In this document: positions 1 to 9,992 of the stretch, piece after piece
Layout: each line of letters opens with the position of its first letter
Position numbering within the stretch: the stretch's first letter is position 1
Origin: Lentisphaera araneosa HTCC2155
GTDB lineage: Bacteria; Verrucomicrobiota; Lentisphaeria; Lentisphaerales; Lentisphaeraceae
DNA: 64,000 nt
Assembly (NCBI RefSeq): GCF_000170755.1
Contig: NZ_ABCK01000004.1
Coordinates: 62,001 to 126,000 of the forward strand
Direction: 5' to 3'
Program-made: the position numbers and the translations under genes
Notes under the pieces: generated by a model
Told to the model about the DNA's origin: nothing
Seen by the model: only the letters and a program-made list of their open reading frames with translations
Database searches by the model: none

Positions 1-607
1 CATAGAGGCTTAAAGAACGGGATGTGGGAATGCCTAGTGCATGCATGTATTCTTGGGCGAGGAACTCGCGTACACTTGAACGCAAGACCGCACGACCATC
101 ACCACCACGGCAATAAGGTGTCGTTCCACTGCCTTTTAACTGCATTTCCCAGCGCTTGCCCTTAGAAACTAACTCAATGATTGAGATGGCTCGCCCATCG
201 CCATAGCCATTGCCAGTACGAAAGGGGCATTGATGTGTGTATTCTCTGCCATAGATCGAAAGGGCATAGCCCGTTGCCCAGCCATATGGACGCATAGGTT
301 CACGAGCTACAGATAGATCACCAGAAAACATTTGACAGAACTCTTTATTGTGGGCCATGTCATTACTGAGTCCGAGTTCTTCAAACAAAGTAGAACTATG
401 ACTTATATATTCGGGGTTTGGGAGTGGGGTAGGAGTGACCGGTACATAGTGTCCTGAAAAGACTTCACGAGCATGGTGGTTTTCGCCATTTGGCTTGGCA
501 TCAGGATCGGCATTTAACTTATCCATGAGGGAGTAGTCTGCTAAACGAATAAAGTCGTCGAAGGATGTGATATTTTCTTTGCTAGACGATGTTAATGGGT
601 CTGTCAT
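1..607 (-). CDS. selO: SelO (protein adenylyltransferase), 5' part only, second copy cut by window edge
   Basis: Reading from the ATG at 605-607 leftwards, this frame encodes about 202 N-terminal residues of a SelO/YdiU protein and is still open at the window edge, so the gene may be whole or truncated beyond it. It is nearly identical to the N-terminus of the intact selO at 8141-9844. I count ten base differences over the 707-bp shared block, all substitutions, so the frame is undisturbed. The family transfers AMP from ATP to Ser, Thr or Tyr of target proteins. Identity stops at position 707, 100 bp upstream of the start codon. Whether this is a functional paralogue or a duplication fragment cannot be told from here. 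Confidence 0.7.
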   Translation of the reverse strand, partial: MTDPLTSSSKENITSFDDFIRLADYSLMDKLNADPDAKPNGENHHAREVFSGHYVPVTPTPLPNPEYISHSSTLFEELGLSNDMAHNKEFCQMFSGDLSVAREPMRPYGWATGYALSIYGREYTHQCPFRTGNGYGDGRAISIIELVSKGKRWEMQLKGSGTTPYCRGGDGRAVLRSSVREFLAQEYMHALGIPTSRSLSLY

Positions 608-707
608 TCTCGTGAAACCTATGATTGTTATGAAACTTCGTGGAAGTATGGATTTGCTAAATTTTCTTGAGGAAGTTTATATCTTAGGTTCTGTAAGTTC
701 AATGTGC
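1..707. repeat. Long direct repeat, copy A (5' end of selO and its upstream region)
   Basis: Positions 1-707 match 9238-9944 in the same orientation with about ten mismatches and no gaps (offset 9237). The left limit is unknown because it reaches the window edge. The right limit is sharp: after the shared GTTCAATGTGC the sequences become unrelated. The near identity points to a recent segmental duplication. Confidence 0.9.
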
Positions 708-1012
708 TTTTTTATTATCCATGAATAAGTAGAGAAAGGTATTTAGTCAAATGAATAGTAAATATAGTTTGTTTTACAAAGAGCATGTTATTTTATAGGA
801 TGAATTTACTACAAAATAAGCGTATGGGAGCTCAATAATTATGTAAGTTTATAGCAACTATGATAAGGGAGTTAGTTAAGTCTTTTGAAAAATTCCAATA
901 TCATATTCCATACAAAATACATCAGCGAGTAATCTTAATAATTAATCCTTATACATTAACTAAGCTAAAGTAAAAAATGGAGTTTAAGAATAAACTATAC
1001 TTTATTGGTGAC
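608..1012. other. Non-coding spacer between the selO copy and the exosortase locus
   Basis: The first 100 bp still belong to the selO duplication. The remainder (708-1012) is AT-rich. I see no gene, no convincing hairpin terminator and no known RNA in it. Confidence 0.5.
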
Positions 1013-1861
1013 TTAGGAGTATTGCATATTTTTAAATAAAATGTCTCTATGGTTTTGAATTAAATACTTCCCAAGAAAAATCAAGAATATGCACATGATT
1101 AAAACCTCTTCTGGCTCAGGAACTAAAGCAGAGTTTTCAATTAATTCTTGTACGTTAGCGGTACCAATATCAACGGCAAAAAGTAAATCATCATAATCTT
1201 TGTCACCACCATTATATAGATCTTCAAAACCAAGAAAAAGATAGGACGAATCTTCTAATGCAAAACTTACAACATGTTGTAATCCATCTGGATTAGTGTC
1301 CGTATCTGTTGAGTAGATGTGAGAACCACCATTTGCACCATTACCAATCAAGAAAAAATCCAAATCTGTACCTGCGCTAAAATTACCTAATTCTACATAG
1401 TCACCTACATTTAATGGATAAGCTTCGCTATTATGCCAATTTAAGCTACTAGCATCTGGGAATATGAGTTGTGGATTACCTGTATTTATTCCATTGCCAT
1501 CAGGGTTATAACCTAGACTATTATGGTATCCAGCACCTTCACTAACAAAATAAACACGTATGTCGGAATCATAATTCAAATTAAGTTTTGTCGGATCCAG
1601 AGCCAAGCTTGTAACTGCGTCTGTACTTAAAGCAACACCGGAAGCTAGGTTGTTTTGTACTATTTCCTGGATTTCAGGCAAATAATTAGTTTGAAAATCA
1701 ATTGAGTCGGTATCTGAAGCAGCAGTATATACTTGACCCACAATATCTAAGCCAAAAGGTCTGTCAATTGATTGATAGGGAGATATAGTTCCCTCTGCTT
1801 GGGCGTTTCCAGCTATAATTGATGATAAGATAAGTAAGCTTACCTTTATTTTATTTTGCAT
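1013..1861 (-). CDS. Secreted DUF4114 protein with VPEP-type C-terminal sorting signal
   Basis: A 282-residue protein with a signal peptide (about residues 1-22, ending AQA-E). A DUF4114-like region near residues 195-235 contains the acidic motif GFEDLYNGGDKDYDD, which resembles Ca2+-binding loops. The C-terminus has a PEP-CTERM-like tripartite tail: VPEPEE, a hydrophobic stretch, then a basic stretch (KYLIQNHR). DUF4114 domains are known from PEP-CTERM proteins. It is the last gene of an operon with a paralogue and an exosortase directly upstream, so it is very probably an exosortase substrate exported to the envelope or surface. The role of the mature protein is unknown. It is clearly paralogous to its neighbour 1886-2758 over the whole length. 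Confidence 0.85.
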   Translation of the reverse strand: MQNKIKVSLLILSSIIAGNAQAEGTISPYQSIDRPFGLDIVGQVYTAASDTDSIDFQTNYLPEIQEIVQNNLASGVALSTDAVTSLALDPTKLNLNYDSDIRVYFVSEGAGYHNSLGYNPDGNGINTGNPQLIFPDASSLNWHNSEAYPLNVGDYVELGNFSAGTDLDFFLIGNGANGGSHIYSTDTDTNPDGLQHVVSFALEDSSYLFLGFEDLYNGGDKDYDDLLFAVDIGTANVQELIENSALVPEPEEVLIMCIFLIFLGKYLIQNHRDILFKNMQYS

Positions 1862-1885
1862 TTTTCCTTCTCCAAAACTACTTTC

Positions 1886-2758
1886 TCAGTAATTTATTTG
1901 TTTTTTGTTTTCTTGAAATGAAAGGGCAAGGTGCCGAATCAAAAATAATAAAAATATCACAATAAGAACTATTTCTTGAGCTTCGGGAACCAAAGCAGAG
2001 TTTTCAATTAATTCTTGAACATTTGCAGTACCAATATCGACTGCGAAAAGTAAATCATTAAAATCCATATCCCCACCATTGTAGAGATCTTCAAAACCTA
2101 TTAGTAAATATGATGAGTTTTCGATGGCAAAACTTACAACATGTTGAATGCCATCAGGGTTAACATCTTCATCAGTTGAGTAAACGTATTGACCACCATA
2201 TGCACCATTAGCAATTAAAAAAAAGTCGAGTTCAGTACCTGCAGAAATTGTACCTAAATTAGCAAAATCACCTTGTGCTAGCGGAGTACCACTAGTTCTA
2301 ACTGTTGGAGTGTTTGGGTTTAAATAGTCTGATGAAGTAGATGCGTCAGGGAAAATTAATTGTGGATCTCCAGAGGTGACACCTCCACCTTCCGTGTTAA
2401 AACCTAAGGTATTGTGATAACCTGCACCTTCTCCGACAAAATAAATTCTAAGATCAGAATCATTCGATAAAGAAAGTTTAGACGAATCAAGTGCAACACT
2501 ATTTAAATAATCAGTATTTAAACTTAAGCGTTCATTAAGGTTAGAATCGATTATTTGGTTGAGTTCAGGTAAATAATTTTCATAAAAATCTGTAGATTTA
2601 GTGTCTGAATCTGCCATGTAAACAAAATCAACTATATCTAGTCCAAAAGGTCTTGCATTTGCCTGTACAGGTGAAATTGTCGCTTCAGCATAGCCGTAAA
2701 AAGATAAACAAAGGCTTATAATTATCATCCAGCTTAATGATATTTTTTTAACTTTCAT
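1886..2758 (-). CDS. Secreted DUF4114 protein with VPEA-type C-terminal sorting signal
   Basis: Paralogue of the 1013-1861 product (290 residues). It has a signal peptide (residues 1-26, cleavage near YAEA), the conserved block RPFGLDIV..VY.A.SDT just after it, the DUF4114 acidic motif GFEDLYNGGDMDFNDL, and a C-terminal tail VPEAQE followed by a hydrophobic helix and basic residues. Unlike its sister it has VPEA in place of VPEP, so a strict PEP motif is apparently not needed here. The start codon overlaps the end of the exosortase gene by 11 bp, which indicates translational coupling. A loop of about ten residues near residue 150 is the main length difference from the paralogue. Confidence 0.85.
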   Translation of the reverse strand: MKVKKISLSWMIIISLCLSFYGYAEATISPVQANARPFGLDIVDFVYMADSDTKSTDFYENYLPELNQIIDSNLNERLSLNTDYLNSVALDSSKLSLSNDSDLRIYFVGEGAGYHNTLGFNTEGGGVTSGDPQLIFPDASTSSDYLNPNTPTVRTSGTPLAQGDFANLGTISAGTELDFFLIANGAYGGQYVYSTDEDVNPDGIQHVVSFAIENSSYLLIGFEDLYNGGDMDFNDLLFAVDIGTANVQELIENSALVPEAQEIVLIVIFLLFLIRHLALSFQENKKQINY

Positions 2759-4397
2759 GATCGAACTCCTTCAAGTTTGTTTTTATAGATTCTGTGAGAT
2801 TTATATAATCATTTTGATAAATATAATGATTGATGAAATTCATTATTTGTTCTTTATTCTGACCTTTAATTCTTGTGAGTTGCCAATTCCTTGGTTGACC
2901 TCTGAGCCTTAATGATATGTCTTTGCTCAAAACATCTATCATATCCGTATAAAACTCTTCGTTTTGCGCAAACCAATATGCATAATATCTTGTTTGAGTT
3001 CCACGACTTACATTAATGAGTTTTATATTAGATTTATTATTCAAGGTTAATATTTCAGATTGAGTTATTTTCCAGTTGGCACCTTTTAAACAATATTCTG
3101 GGGAGTGCATGCTGTGACGTTCATTATTATGAACAGAGATCATGAGCTGCACAGCTTCTTCCCCCGATTTGTATTCGCGACAGATAACTTGGCCATTTTC
3201 AAAAAAATTGCTGAGATATAATGGTATTTGTTGTTTTTCACCTGTCCAAGGTCCTATTACATAGCTTGGTTTTATTTGAGTTTTTTCATTCACACCATTG
3301 TGAAGAATTAAGCTTGAAACTGCAAATATTAGAATAACTAAGTAAGAATGTTTAATCCTCTTTAAATTTTGTCTTAGGGGCAATTGTTTATGTAAGTTTA
3401 ACGGAAGGAATAAATAGCTGATGGTCATCAATATACATAGAGCAAATTTAACCACCAAAGGGTCTGATTGTAAATTTGACGGGAGTGGCCCATAGGTAGT
3501 AATTAAGTATGAGCTTACAGGGAAGGCACAAAATAAAACCATTAAAGCGGGCAAGAAAAGGTGTAAATTAACGAGACCTTTTAACTGAATGATATAAGTA
3601 CATATGAGCATAATAAATGCCATGAACCAGATAGCGTTAATATCAAAAAATAAAGAATTGACGATTAAAATTTGAACAATTAGGAAAGCTACGCTTGGTA
3701 CATTTTTTTTGTTTTTTTTGTACTTCACTCTCACCAAGGTTGTTTTGATTAAGAAGCAAGACATGATAAAAAATATCCATGAATGTTTATCTAAAGGAGA
3801 ATTTACCCATGCCTCTAAAGTATCTATTAAAAAAGATGAAAAGATTATGAAGTAGATGATTCCGAGACAAATCTCTTTTCTATTTCCTTCATTTTGTGGT
3901 GTCAATTTCTGCTTATTACTAAATCGAAGGAATAAGTGGATGCTCATCATACTTATTGTAAACCAAATCATTCCAACAATACTGTGACTTAAACCTTCTA
4001 TGGGATTGGAAGTAATAATTCCCATAATAATTAGTGTTGAAATTCTTAAAGAATTAAAACATACCGCCATAAAGACAAGTGATATGAAACAGTAAGAGAA
4101 TTTTCTAATTGATAGACAATTGGAGAGTACACATAGAATGGTGCCAAAAGATAAAATATATTTTAGAGTGGAAGAACCACTGCAAGCTGGGACTACATCA
4201 AATTTAATTCCATGAGAGATAATGATGGTGCCATTTATTTCTATATCTGAGATAAATAACTGCAAGAAAGCGTATGAGAAATTACTTGAGAATTGTCTTA
4301 GAGGAAAGTTTATAAGTGGTTCAAAAACACTCATAAATAAATACATTAACACGCCACATGTTAATGCACTTAATAGTTTTGAGTTCCTCTTAATCAT
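2748..4397 (-). CDS. Exosortase fused to a C-terminal EpsI (DUF3485) domain
   Basis: A multi-pass membrane protein of 549 residues. The N-terminal part carries the exosortase catalytic pattern: Cys72 in PACSGSS, Arg118 in FNSLRIS and His138 in GLSHSIVG, all near membrane helices. Exosortases are proposed to be cysteine transpeptidases that process PEP-CTERM proteins. After further membrane helices, residues from about 375 form a soluble EpsI-type domain with the hallmark HSPEYCLKGANW at 431-442. The gene starts directly after the TAA of the TPR gene (TAAATG) and overlaps the first DUF4114 gene. The two downstream genes encode its likely substrates. Subtype (which Xrt class) is not assigned. 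There are no polysaccharide-synthesis genes beside it, unlike the classic epsH loci. Confidence 0.88.
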   Translation of the reverse strand: MIKRNSKLLSALTCGVLMYLFMSVFEPLINFPLRQFSSNFSYAFLQLFISDIEINGTIIISHGIKFDVVPACSGSSTLKYILSFGTILCVLSNCLSIRKFSYCFISLVFMAVCFNSLRISTLIIMGIITSNPIEGLSHSIVGMIWFTISMMSIHLFLRFSNKQKLTPQNEGNRKEICLGIIYFIIFSSFLIDTLEAWVNSPLDKHSWIFFIMSCFLIKTTLVRVKYKKNKKNVPSVAFLIVQILIVNSLFFDINAIWFMAFIMLICTYIIQLKGLVNLHLFLPALMVLFCAFPVSSYLITTYGPLPSNLQSDPLVVKFALCILMTISYLFLPLNLHKQLPLRQNLKRIKHSYLVILIFAVSSLILHNGVNEKTQIKPSYVIGPWTGEKQQIPLYLSNFFENGQVICREYKSGEEAVQLMISVHNNERHSMHSPEYCLKGANWKITQSEILTLNNKSNIKLINVSRGTQTRYYAYWFAQNEEFYTDMIDVLSKDISLRLRGQPRNWQLTRIKGQNKEQIMNFINHYIYQNDYINLTESIKTNLKEFDHES

Positions 4398-7283
4398 TTA
4401 ATCAGCCTCAATACTTGCGATATAGTTTTTTACATTTTGTATAGAAACAATATTTGTATTTAAATCACTTTCTGATATGTGGCCTAAACAAGCTTTATAA
4501 GTAGAGAGTGCTTCATCATTACGATTTAAGTTTCTATAACTTTCAGCTAAATTAAATAGTAATTTAGGACTATTTGATTTTTTAAAAAACTCATTTTGTT
4601 TCAACAAACTAATAGTTTGCTCGTAAAGTTTATTAGCATTTAAAATTGAACTGTAGGTATGTAATATTTTATCATTATGAGGTGATATATCATAGGCTAT
4701 TCGAGCATCTTTGATGGCAGCATCAAATTGACCGTCTAGATATAAATTCCATGCGATATTATTATGAATTTGAGCGTTTTTTTCTTGCTTATTAAGTGTA
4801 ATTCTGTAAAGTTTTACTGCTTCACTATGAAGTTTTAAAGATTCACAAATTATGGCTAAACGAGTAAGGTCATTTACGTCAATATTTAATAGATTTATTT
4901 TTTTCTCAAAATCATCAAAACGTCCAGTTTTTATCATAGCCTCTGACCAATAGTAGAGAGCATTAGGATTATCTAGTTTATTATTTAAGATTTTTATGAT
5001 ATTTGAATGCTTTTCTAAATGTCTATCAATGGCAACTTGGGCAAGAAGCAACTGAATATCATCACTACTCCCTAGACTAGATTTAATTATTGCTTTGGCT
5101 TTACTGGGCTTATTATTTTTTATGGAATTTTGTATGGCCATGTAGCTTACTATTGGTGGAGAATTAAACTCGAGTTCATTGTCCTCAATATAGGACATCG
5201 CCATATTAAATTGTTTTAAGCGGATATAGCATTCTGCAAGTAGAAGTTTTTCTCGCCTGGTCTTGCAAAGTTGATTATTATTGTAATGAAGAAGGTTTGT
5301 CGCTTGAGTCCATTTTTTTTGTAACATCAATGCTTTTATAGTGAGTATGTTGATGTCTCGATTGGACCTAAAATATAATGGGAGCGAATTTATAAGGCTC
5401 ATGGCTTTATCACCACCTTCATCATTTAAGGCAAATGTAATTTTAAGAATATTAAAGTTAATTGATTTTGGGTCATTATATTTAATTTTTTCATACAAAA
5501 CTTTTGCGTCAGCAAATTTATCACTTTGTAATTTTGCTATGCAAAGTCCAATAGTCGCTTCTTCAAATAAATCTTTGTTTTGACTTAAGTTTTTAAAGAT
5601 TTCTGATGCAACATTTATGTTATTAGAATCCAAATAACGATAGGCAATTGCAATGGCAAGTAGATTATTTTCTAGACAGGCTTTTTTGAACTCTGAGCTT
5701 ATGTCATTTACTTCAATCTGATCAATGACCAAAAGTTTTAGTTGATCAAGTCTATTTGTATTTAATTCCACTACTTCAAATAATTTTAATACCTTCGAAA
5801 AATTTTGATTAATTATTTCCTCATAGAGGTTTACTTCTTGTGGATTAAAATAACTTGTTTTCTCATCTAAAAGTTTTTTTGCTAATTCAAAATCTTTAGC
5901 TTTTAAATGCACAAGGATAAGGTCTTCTAAAGCATTTTTATCTGAGGGGAAATATTTTATTTTTAGTTCCTTAATCCTCCTAAGGCTCTGAGGTTTTTTA
6001 TTGAGAGTGTAAATCATGGCTAACTGATCGAAATAAGCTTTTGTGTATAATCCTCTTGCAAATTGTCTCTTGATCAACTCCTCAGCAATGAGGTGCTGGT
6101 TCTCAATTAGTGCGGAACTTATCCAAAGTTTAGTAAGTAGGGGACTCAGTTTTATTGTAGAATCTGCAATGGTATTAGAATACTCTAATACCTTGTTATG
6201 TTTATTTTGAGAGTGATAAAACTGTACTATGAGTAATTGACTTAAAGGTAACTTAGGCAATAACCGCGAGATTTTATTTACTGGAAGATCGTGTTTGAGG
6301 ATATTGTTTGATAAATAATTATAGAGTAAAATTTCGCCCTCTATTTTTGGGTCATCTGAATAAACTTCGTCAATTAATTGTTCGATGGATTTTAAATCTT
6401 TTTGAATGTAATAAATATTTGCTTGTAATAACCTTTTGTTTATTAAGTGATTATCATTATCCTGTAGGTTAAAATCATCCATTAACTTTAATGTCTTGAG
6501 ACTTTGAGCATAATTATTCATTAAAAAATCACAGTATGCACTTTCAAGTAATACGTTTTTTGATTCAGGATAAATGATTCTTGCTTTTGATAAAACGATT
6601 TTAGCAGCATCGTAGCGTCCGGCTAAAAAATATAACCTAGAGTATGTGAGAAGACCTTTCTCTTTTAGTAGTTCTTTGCGATAACAATCCGCCAGGAAAT
6701 TAATACCTCCTAAATAATCTTTTTTTATAATGTAACAGTTGGCAATTCGTTGAGCGATTATAGAGCTTGGTTTGTTTTCAAAATATTTTCTCCATAAATC
6801 CCACGCTTCATTGAATTTATTAAATTGAATTAGTAGATCGCCATGAGTCAAAACTCTGTCTTCATTTGAACTTAGCTGATAAGCCATTTTTAGTAGTTTA
6901 TCTTGTTCACTAAAATTTGAACGAGCATAGCTCTTTCTTAATGAGTAAATCCTGAGTATGATATCTCGAGTCTTTAGACCATTATCCCAAGCTTTTTTAG
7001 CAAACGATATGCTTTCGGCATTATTAGAAATTATTTGAGCAGTGGAACTAGCTTGCCATAATAATTTTGAGTCATCCGGTTTGATTTTAATGGCTGCTTT
7101 TATTGCTCTGTGTGCATGATGATAATGACCCAAATCAGTAAATTTATCATAATCATTAACATGGTCTTCAAAAGTTTTTGGTTTTTGAATTTCTTTTTGT
7201 TTTAATTGACTGTGAACCAAATAGCAGCACATAGCTACTAAACTTATTGATACAATCACTAAATATTTTTTCTTTATCATCAC
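4398..7283 (-). CDS. Large membrane-anchored TPR-repeat protein of the exosortase locus
   Basis: A 961-residue protein with a basic N-terminus and one membrane segment (about residues 6-24), then almost entirely helical tetratricopeptide-like repeats; the most regular lie near the C-terminus (for example NNIAWNLYLDGQFDAAIKDARIAYDISP). TPR proteins are a recurrent part of PEP-CTERM/exosortase loci and are thought to act in export or assembly. No convincing lipobox is seen (VAMCC lacks a small residue before Cys), so it is more likely anchored by an uncleaved helix. It is the first gene of the operon, followed without a gap by the exosortase. Confidence 0.8.
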   Translation of the reverse strand: MMIKKKYLVIVSISLVAMCCYLVHSQLKQKEIQKPKTFEDHVNDYDKFTDLGHYHHAHRAIKAAIKIKPDDSKLLWQASSTAQIISNNAESISFAKKAWDNGLKTRDIILRIYSLRKSYARSNFSEQDKLLKMAYQLSSNEDRVLTHGDLLIQFNKFNEAWDLWRKYFENKPSSIIAQRIANCYIIKKDYLGGINFLADCYRKELLKEKGLLTYSRLYFLAGRYDAAKIVLSKARIIYPESKNVLLESAYCDFLMNNYAQSLKTLKLMDDFNLQDNDNHLINKRLLQANIYYIQKDLKSIEQLIDEVYSDDPKIEGEILLYNYLSNNILKHDLPVNKISRLLPKLPLSQLLIVQFYHSQNKHNKVLEYSNTIADSTIKLSPLLTKLWISSALIENQHLIAEELIKRQFARGLYTKAYFDQLAMIYTLNKKPQSLRRIKELKIKYFPSDKNALEDLILVHLKAKDFELAKKLLDEKTSYFNPQEVNLYEEIINQNFSKVLKLFEVVELNTNRLDQLKLLVIDQIEVNDISSEFKKACLENNLLAIAIAYRYLDSNNINVASEIFKNLSQNKDLFEEATIGLCIAKLQSDKFADAKVLYEKIKYNDPKSINFNILKITFALNDEGGDKAMSLINSLPLYFRSNRDINILTIKALMLQKKWTQATNLLHYNNNQLCKTRREKLLLAECYIRLKQFNMAMSYIEDNELEFNSPPIVSYMAIQNSIKNNKPSKAKAIIKSSLGSSDDIQLLLAQVAIDRHLEKHSNIIKILNNKLDNPNALYYWSEAMIKTGRFDDFEKKINLLNIDVNDLTRLAIICESLKLHSEAVKLYRITLNKQEKNAQIHNNIAWNLYLDGQFDAAIKDARIAYDISPHNDKILHTYSSILNANKLYEQTISLLKQNEFFKKSNSPKLLFNLAESYRNLNRNDEALSTYKACLGHISESDLNTNIVSIQNVKNYIASIEAD

Positions 7284-7543
7284 ACCACTCGATTTCTATA
7301 TATTTTAAGTTAGAAAGTCTAAAGCAATATTGAGGATATTATTGGTATGATTTTATATAAACATATAAATTATAATGATTTAAATTTTTTATATATTTTT
7401 TCAATGATCCTGTTGTGCGGATTACTTTACAGGTTTGTCTGAACAATGAAACACCCTTATTAATAAAGAATGTATTTAAATTTATGTTATATGCTTAGAG
7501 ATTCTTTGATTTAGACGTATAAATATTTTTTTCTAACACTAGC

Positions 7544-7629
7544 AAATTCAGAGGGCCAGAAATGAGTAAGAGGGCGGTAATAAGGGTGGAGAAAACTCCA
7601 AGGAAAATACTAATTTTAGCAGCTAAACC
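7544..7629. repeat. 86-bp exact duplicate of an internal piece of the membrane-protein gene at 11690-12136
   Basis: Positions 7544-7629 equal 11859-11944 base for base and in the same orientation. The source copy is coding (minus strand, a hydrophobic segment of the membrane protein). The copy here abuts the point where the DUF1501 remnant begins (7632), so it marks a rearrangement joint. Confidence 0.9.
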
Positions 7630-7631
7630 AC

Positions 7632-8075
7632 CGTGGTTGGGATCATCATGATGGCATTCGCAAGTATATGCCAATTTGTGCAGAAGCAGTGGATCAGGGT
7701 ACAGCCGCATTAATTAAAGACCTCAAACAGAGAGATATGTTGAAAGATACACTCATTGTCTTTGCGGGAGAATTTGGGCGTACGCCCATGTCGCAAACGA
7801 CAAAAAAGACGGGTCATGCTGGTCGTGATCACCACATGAAATCAATGTCATACTTTATGTGTGGTGGCGGGATTAAAGGCGGGGTTTCTGTTGGTGAAAC
7901 AGATGAACTCGGTTACAAGCCAGTTGAGGATGCTCATCATATTCGCGATATGCATGCCACAATGCTTCATCTACTCGGTATCAACCACAAAAAGCTCACG
8001 GTACGTTTCCAAGGTCTCGATAATCGCCTCACAGGTGTGGAAGAAGCTCACCTGATTAAGAAAGTTCTTGCGTAG
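7632..8075 (+). pseudogene. DUF1501 protein, C-terminal fragment
   Basis: An open frame from 7632 encodes RGWDHHDGIRKYMPICAEAVD and then the typical end of a DUF1501 (sulfatase-fold related) protein: DTLIVFAGEFGRTP, GRDHH, a CGGGIKGG segment and the C-terminal LLGINH...FQGLDNRLTG. DUF1501 proteins are usually 400-500 residues and exported, and are paired with DUF1549/PSD1 cytochromes. Only about 148 residues are left here, with no start region. The break coincides with the 86-bp duplicated segment just upstream. The first ATG available (7668) would give a 135-residue product unlikely to fold as the family does. Confidence 0.85.
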
Positions 8076-8140
8076 CTATGATTAAGGGGGGAGTTTAATT
8101 CCCCGCACTTTCTAAATAGACAGGGTTGTTCACCGGTCTT

Positions 8141-9844
8141 TTACGATGAGCAGCTGTAGTGCGAGACTCCACCGGTATTGAAGAATTCTTTAGGTTTGAG
8201 GCGGTAGTACTTATCTTCAATTTCTTTGGATTGCTCTTCATATGGTTTGAGCAAGACTTCTTGAAGCTCTTTAACTAAGGAGTAATCACCTTTTGCCGCT
8301 TGTTCGTAGGCTGGAACCACTAACCATTCACGCCAAGCGTACTTGGGGTTCACTCCTTTCATTTGTTCGGAGATTTCACTCAGCTCACCATTCTCAGAAA
8401 CAAGTTTACGCCAAGTTTTGAGCCAAGTTTGCCATTGCTCAAGAAGGTCTTTCGATGCGGGAATATAAAAACTTTTTTCTAAGGTAGAAACGTCCTCGGG
8501 GATGTGGCAGAGTTCTCTGAAAAAGATTGTGTAATCGACTTTAGTATTCATCATCAGTGCCATTAACTGACTAAATAATTCGGCATTGAAGGTCTTAAGG
8601 CCGAGTTTGGCTTCCCACATCTTCTTGATCTCATTTTTAATGAGTTCCGAGAAGTCGGCACGGACTTGTTCGAGTTTCTCGAGTGCTTGGGGATCATCTC
8701 CAAGAAGGGTACAAAGAGCTGTGTAAAACATGTGGAAGTTCTTTTCTGCAGCTGCGTGTTGGTTGAAGAATTCAAAGTGATTACCCCCACCAGTCCACGG
8801 CTGGAATTCGGGATCAAAAACTTCACAAAAACCAAAGGGGCCATAGTCGAGTGTGTAGCCACCTACGGGGCAGTTATCACTATTGAAATTGCCCTGGCAA
8901 AAACCAACGCGGAGCCAATTGGCTACTAAGGAGCTGAGACGAAGGCTAAAGAGTTTGGCTAATTCAAGGACTTGATCTGCCAAGGGGTCTGATTGATCGA
9001 TTTCTTGCTTATATTCTCTGTCAATCAAATGAGTGACAATCATGCGTAACTCTTCGAGGACCTCGGGATGGGCATGGCTTCGAGCACGGCGAGCAAAGAG
9101 TTCCACTTGACCAACGCGCAGAAAAGAGGGTGCCACACGAGTAGAAATTGCCACTGGATTATCCACATGTATATCTGGGTTGACGGAACCAGAATCCTCG
9201 GAATACCAGGGACGACTAACCGTTTCTGATTTCGATACATAGAGGCTTAAAGAACGGGATGTGGGAATGCCTAGTGCATGCATGTATTCTTGGGCGAGGA
9301 ACTCGCGTACACTTGAACGCAAGACCGCACGACCATCACCACCACGGCAATAAGGTGTCGTTCCACTGCCTTTTAACTGCATTTTCCAGCGCTTGCCCTT
9401 AGAAACTAACTCAATGATTGAGGTGGCTCGCCCATCACCATAGCCATTGCCAGTACGAAAGGGGCATTGATGTGTGTATTCTCTGCCATAGATCGAAAGG
9501 GCATAGCCCGTTGCCCAACCATATGGGCGCATAGGTGCTCGAGCTACAGATAGATCACCAGAAAACATTTGACAGAACTCTTTATTGTGGGCCATGTCAT
9601 TACTGAGTCCGAGTTCTTCAAACAAAGTAGAGCTATGACTTATATATTCGGGGTTTGGGAGTGGGGTAGGAGTGACCGGTACATAGTGTCCTGAAAAGAC
9701 TTCACGAGCATGGTGGTTTTCGCCATTTGGCTTGGCATCAGGATCGGCATTTAACTTATCCATGAGGGAGTAGTCTGCTAAACGAATAAAGTCGTCGAAG
9801 GATGTGATATTTTCTTTGCTAGACGATGTTAATGGGTCTGTCAT
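8141..9844 (-). CDS. selO: SelO/YdiU protein adenylyltransferase (AMPylase)
   Basis: A full-length 567-residue SelO. The family has a pseudokinase fold that binds ATP in flipped orientation and transfers AMP to Ser, Thr or Tyr hydroxyls; in bacteria it is linked to redox stress. Visible family motifs are [20 protein letters not shown] and [20 protein letters not shown] in the N-terminal half, and [20 protein letters not shown] with the metal-binding Asn and Asp. The C-terminus ends in SCSS; eukaryotic and some bacterial homologues have selenocysteine near this end, here it is Cys. The upstream 100 bp and the 5' third are duplicated at 1-707. Confidence 0.93.
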   Translation of the reverse strand: MTDPLTSSSKENITSFDDFIRLADYSLMDKLNADPDAKPNGENHHAREVFSGHYVPVTPTPLPNPEYISHSSTLFEELGLSNDMAHNKEFCQMFSGDLSVARAPMRPYGWATGYALSIYGREYTHQCPFRTGNGYGDGRATSIIELVSKGKRWKMQLKGSGTTPYCRGGDGRAVLRSSVREFLAQEYMHALGIPTSRSLSLYVSKSETVSRPWYSEDSGSVNPDIHVDNPVAISTRVAPSFLRVGQVELFARRARSHAHPEVLEELRMIVTHLIDREYKQEIDQSDPLADQVLELAKLFSLRLSSLVANWLRVGFCQGNFNSDNCPVGGYTLDYGPFGFCEVFDPEFQPWTGGGNHFEFFNQHAAAEKNFHMFYTALCTLLGDDPQALEKLEQVRADFSELIKNEIKKMWEAKLGLKTFNAELFSQLMALMMNTKVDYTIFFRELCHIPEDVSTLEKSFYIPASKDLLEQWQTWLKTWRKLVSENGELSEISEQMKGVNPKYAWREWLVVPAYEQAAKGDYSLVKELQEVLLKPYEEQSKEIEDKYYRLKPKEFFNTGGVSHYSCSS

Positions 9845-9944
9845 TATCGTGAAACCTATGATTGTTATGAAACTTCGTGAAAGTATGGATTTGCTAAATT
9901 TTCTTGAGGAAGTTTATATCTTAGGTTCTGTAAGTTCAATGTGC
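9238..9944. repeat. Long direct repeat, copy B (within intact selO and its upstream region)
   Basis: This is the partner of 1-707. It covers the first 607 bp of selO and 100 bp upstream. Confidence 0.9.
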
Positions 9945-9992
9945 ATGATTCTGATAAAGATGAATAAGCAAAAAATCATGCTTAAAGCTAAC

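Noticed and set aside
7495-7710. 71-residue minus-strand ORF
   Set aside because: It crosses the joint between the 86-bp copied segment and the antisense of the DUF1501 remnant, so it is an artefact of the rearrangement.
8141-8160. Selenocysteine at the SelO C-terminus
   Set aside because: The end reads YSCSS followed by a stop; the position is coded by a Cys codon, and no in-frame UGA with a recoding hairpin is present.
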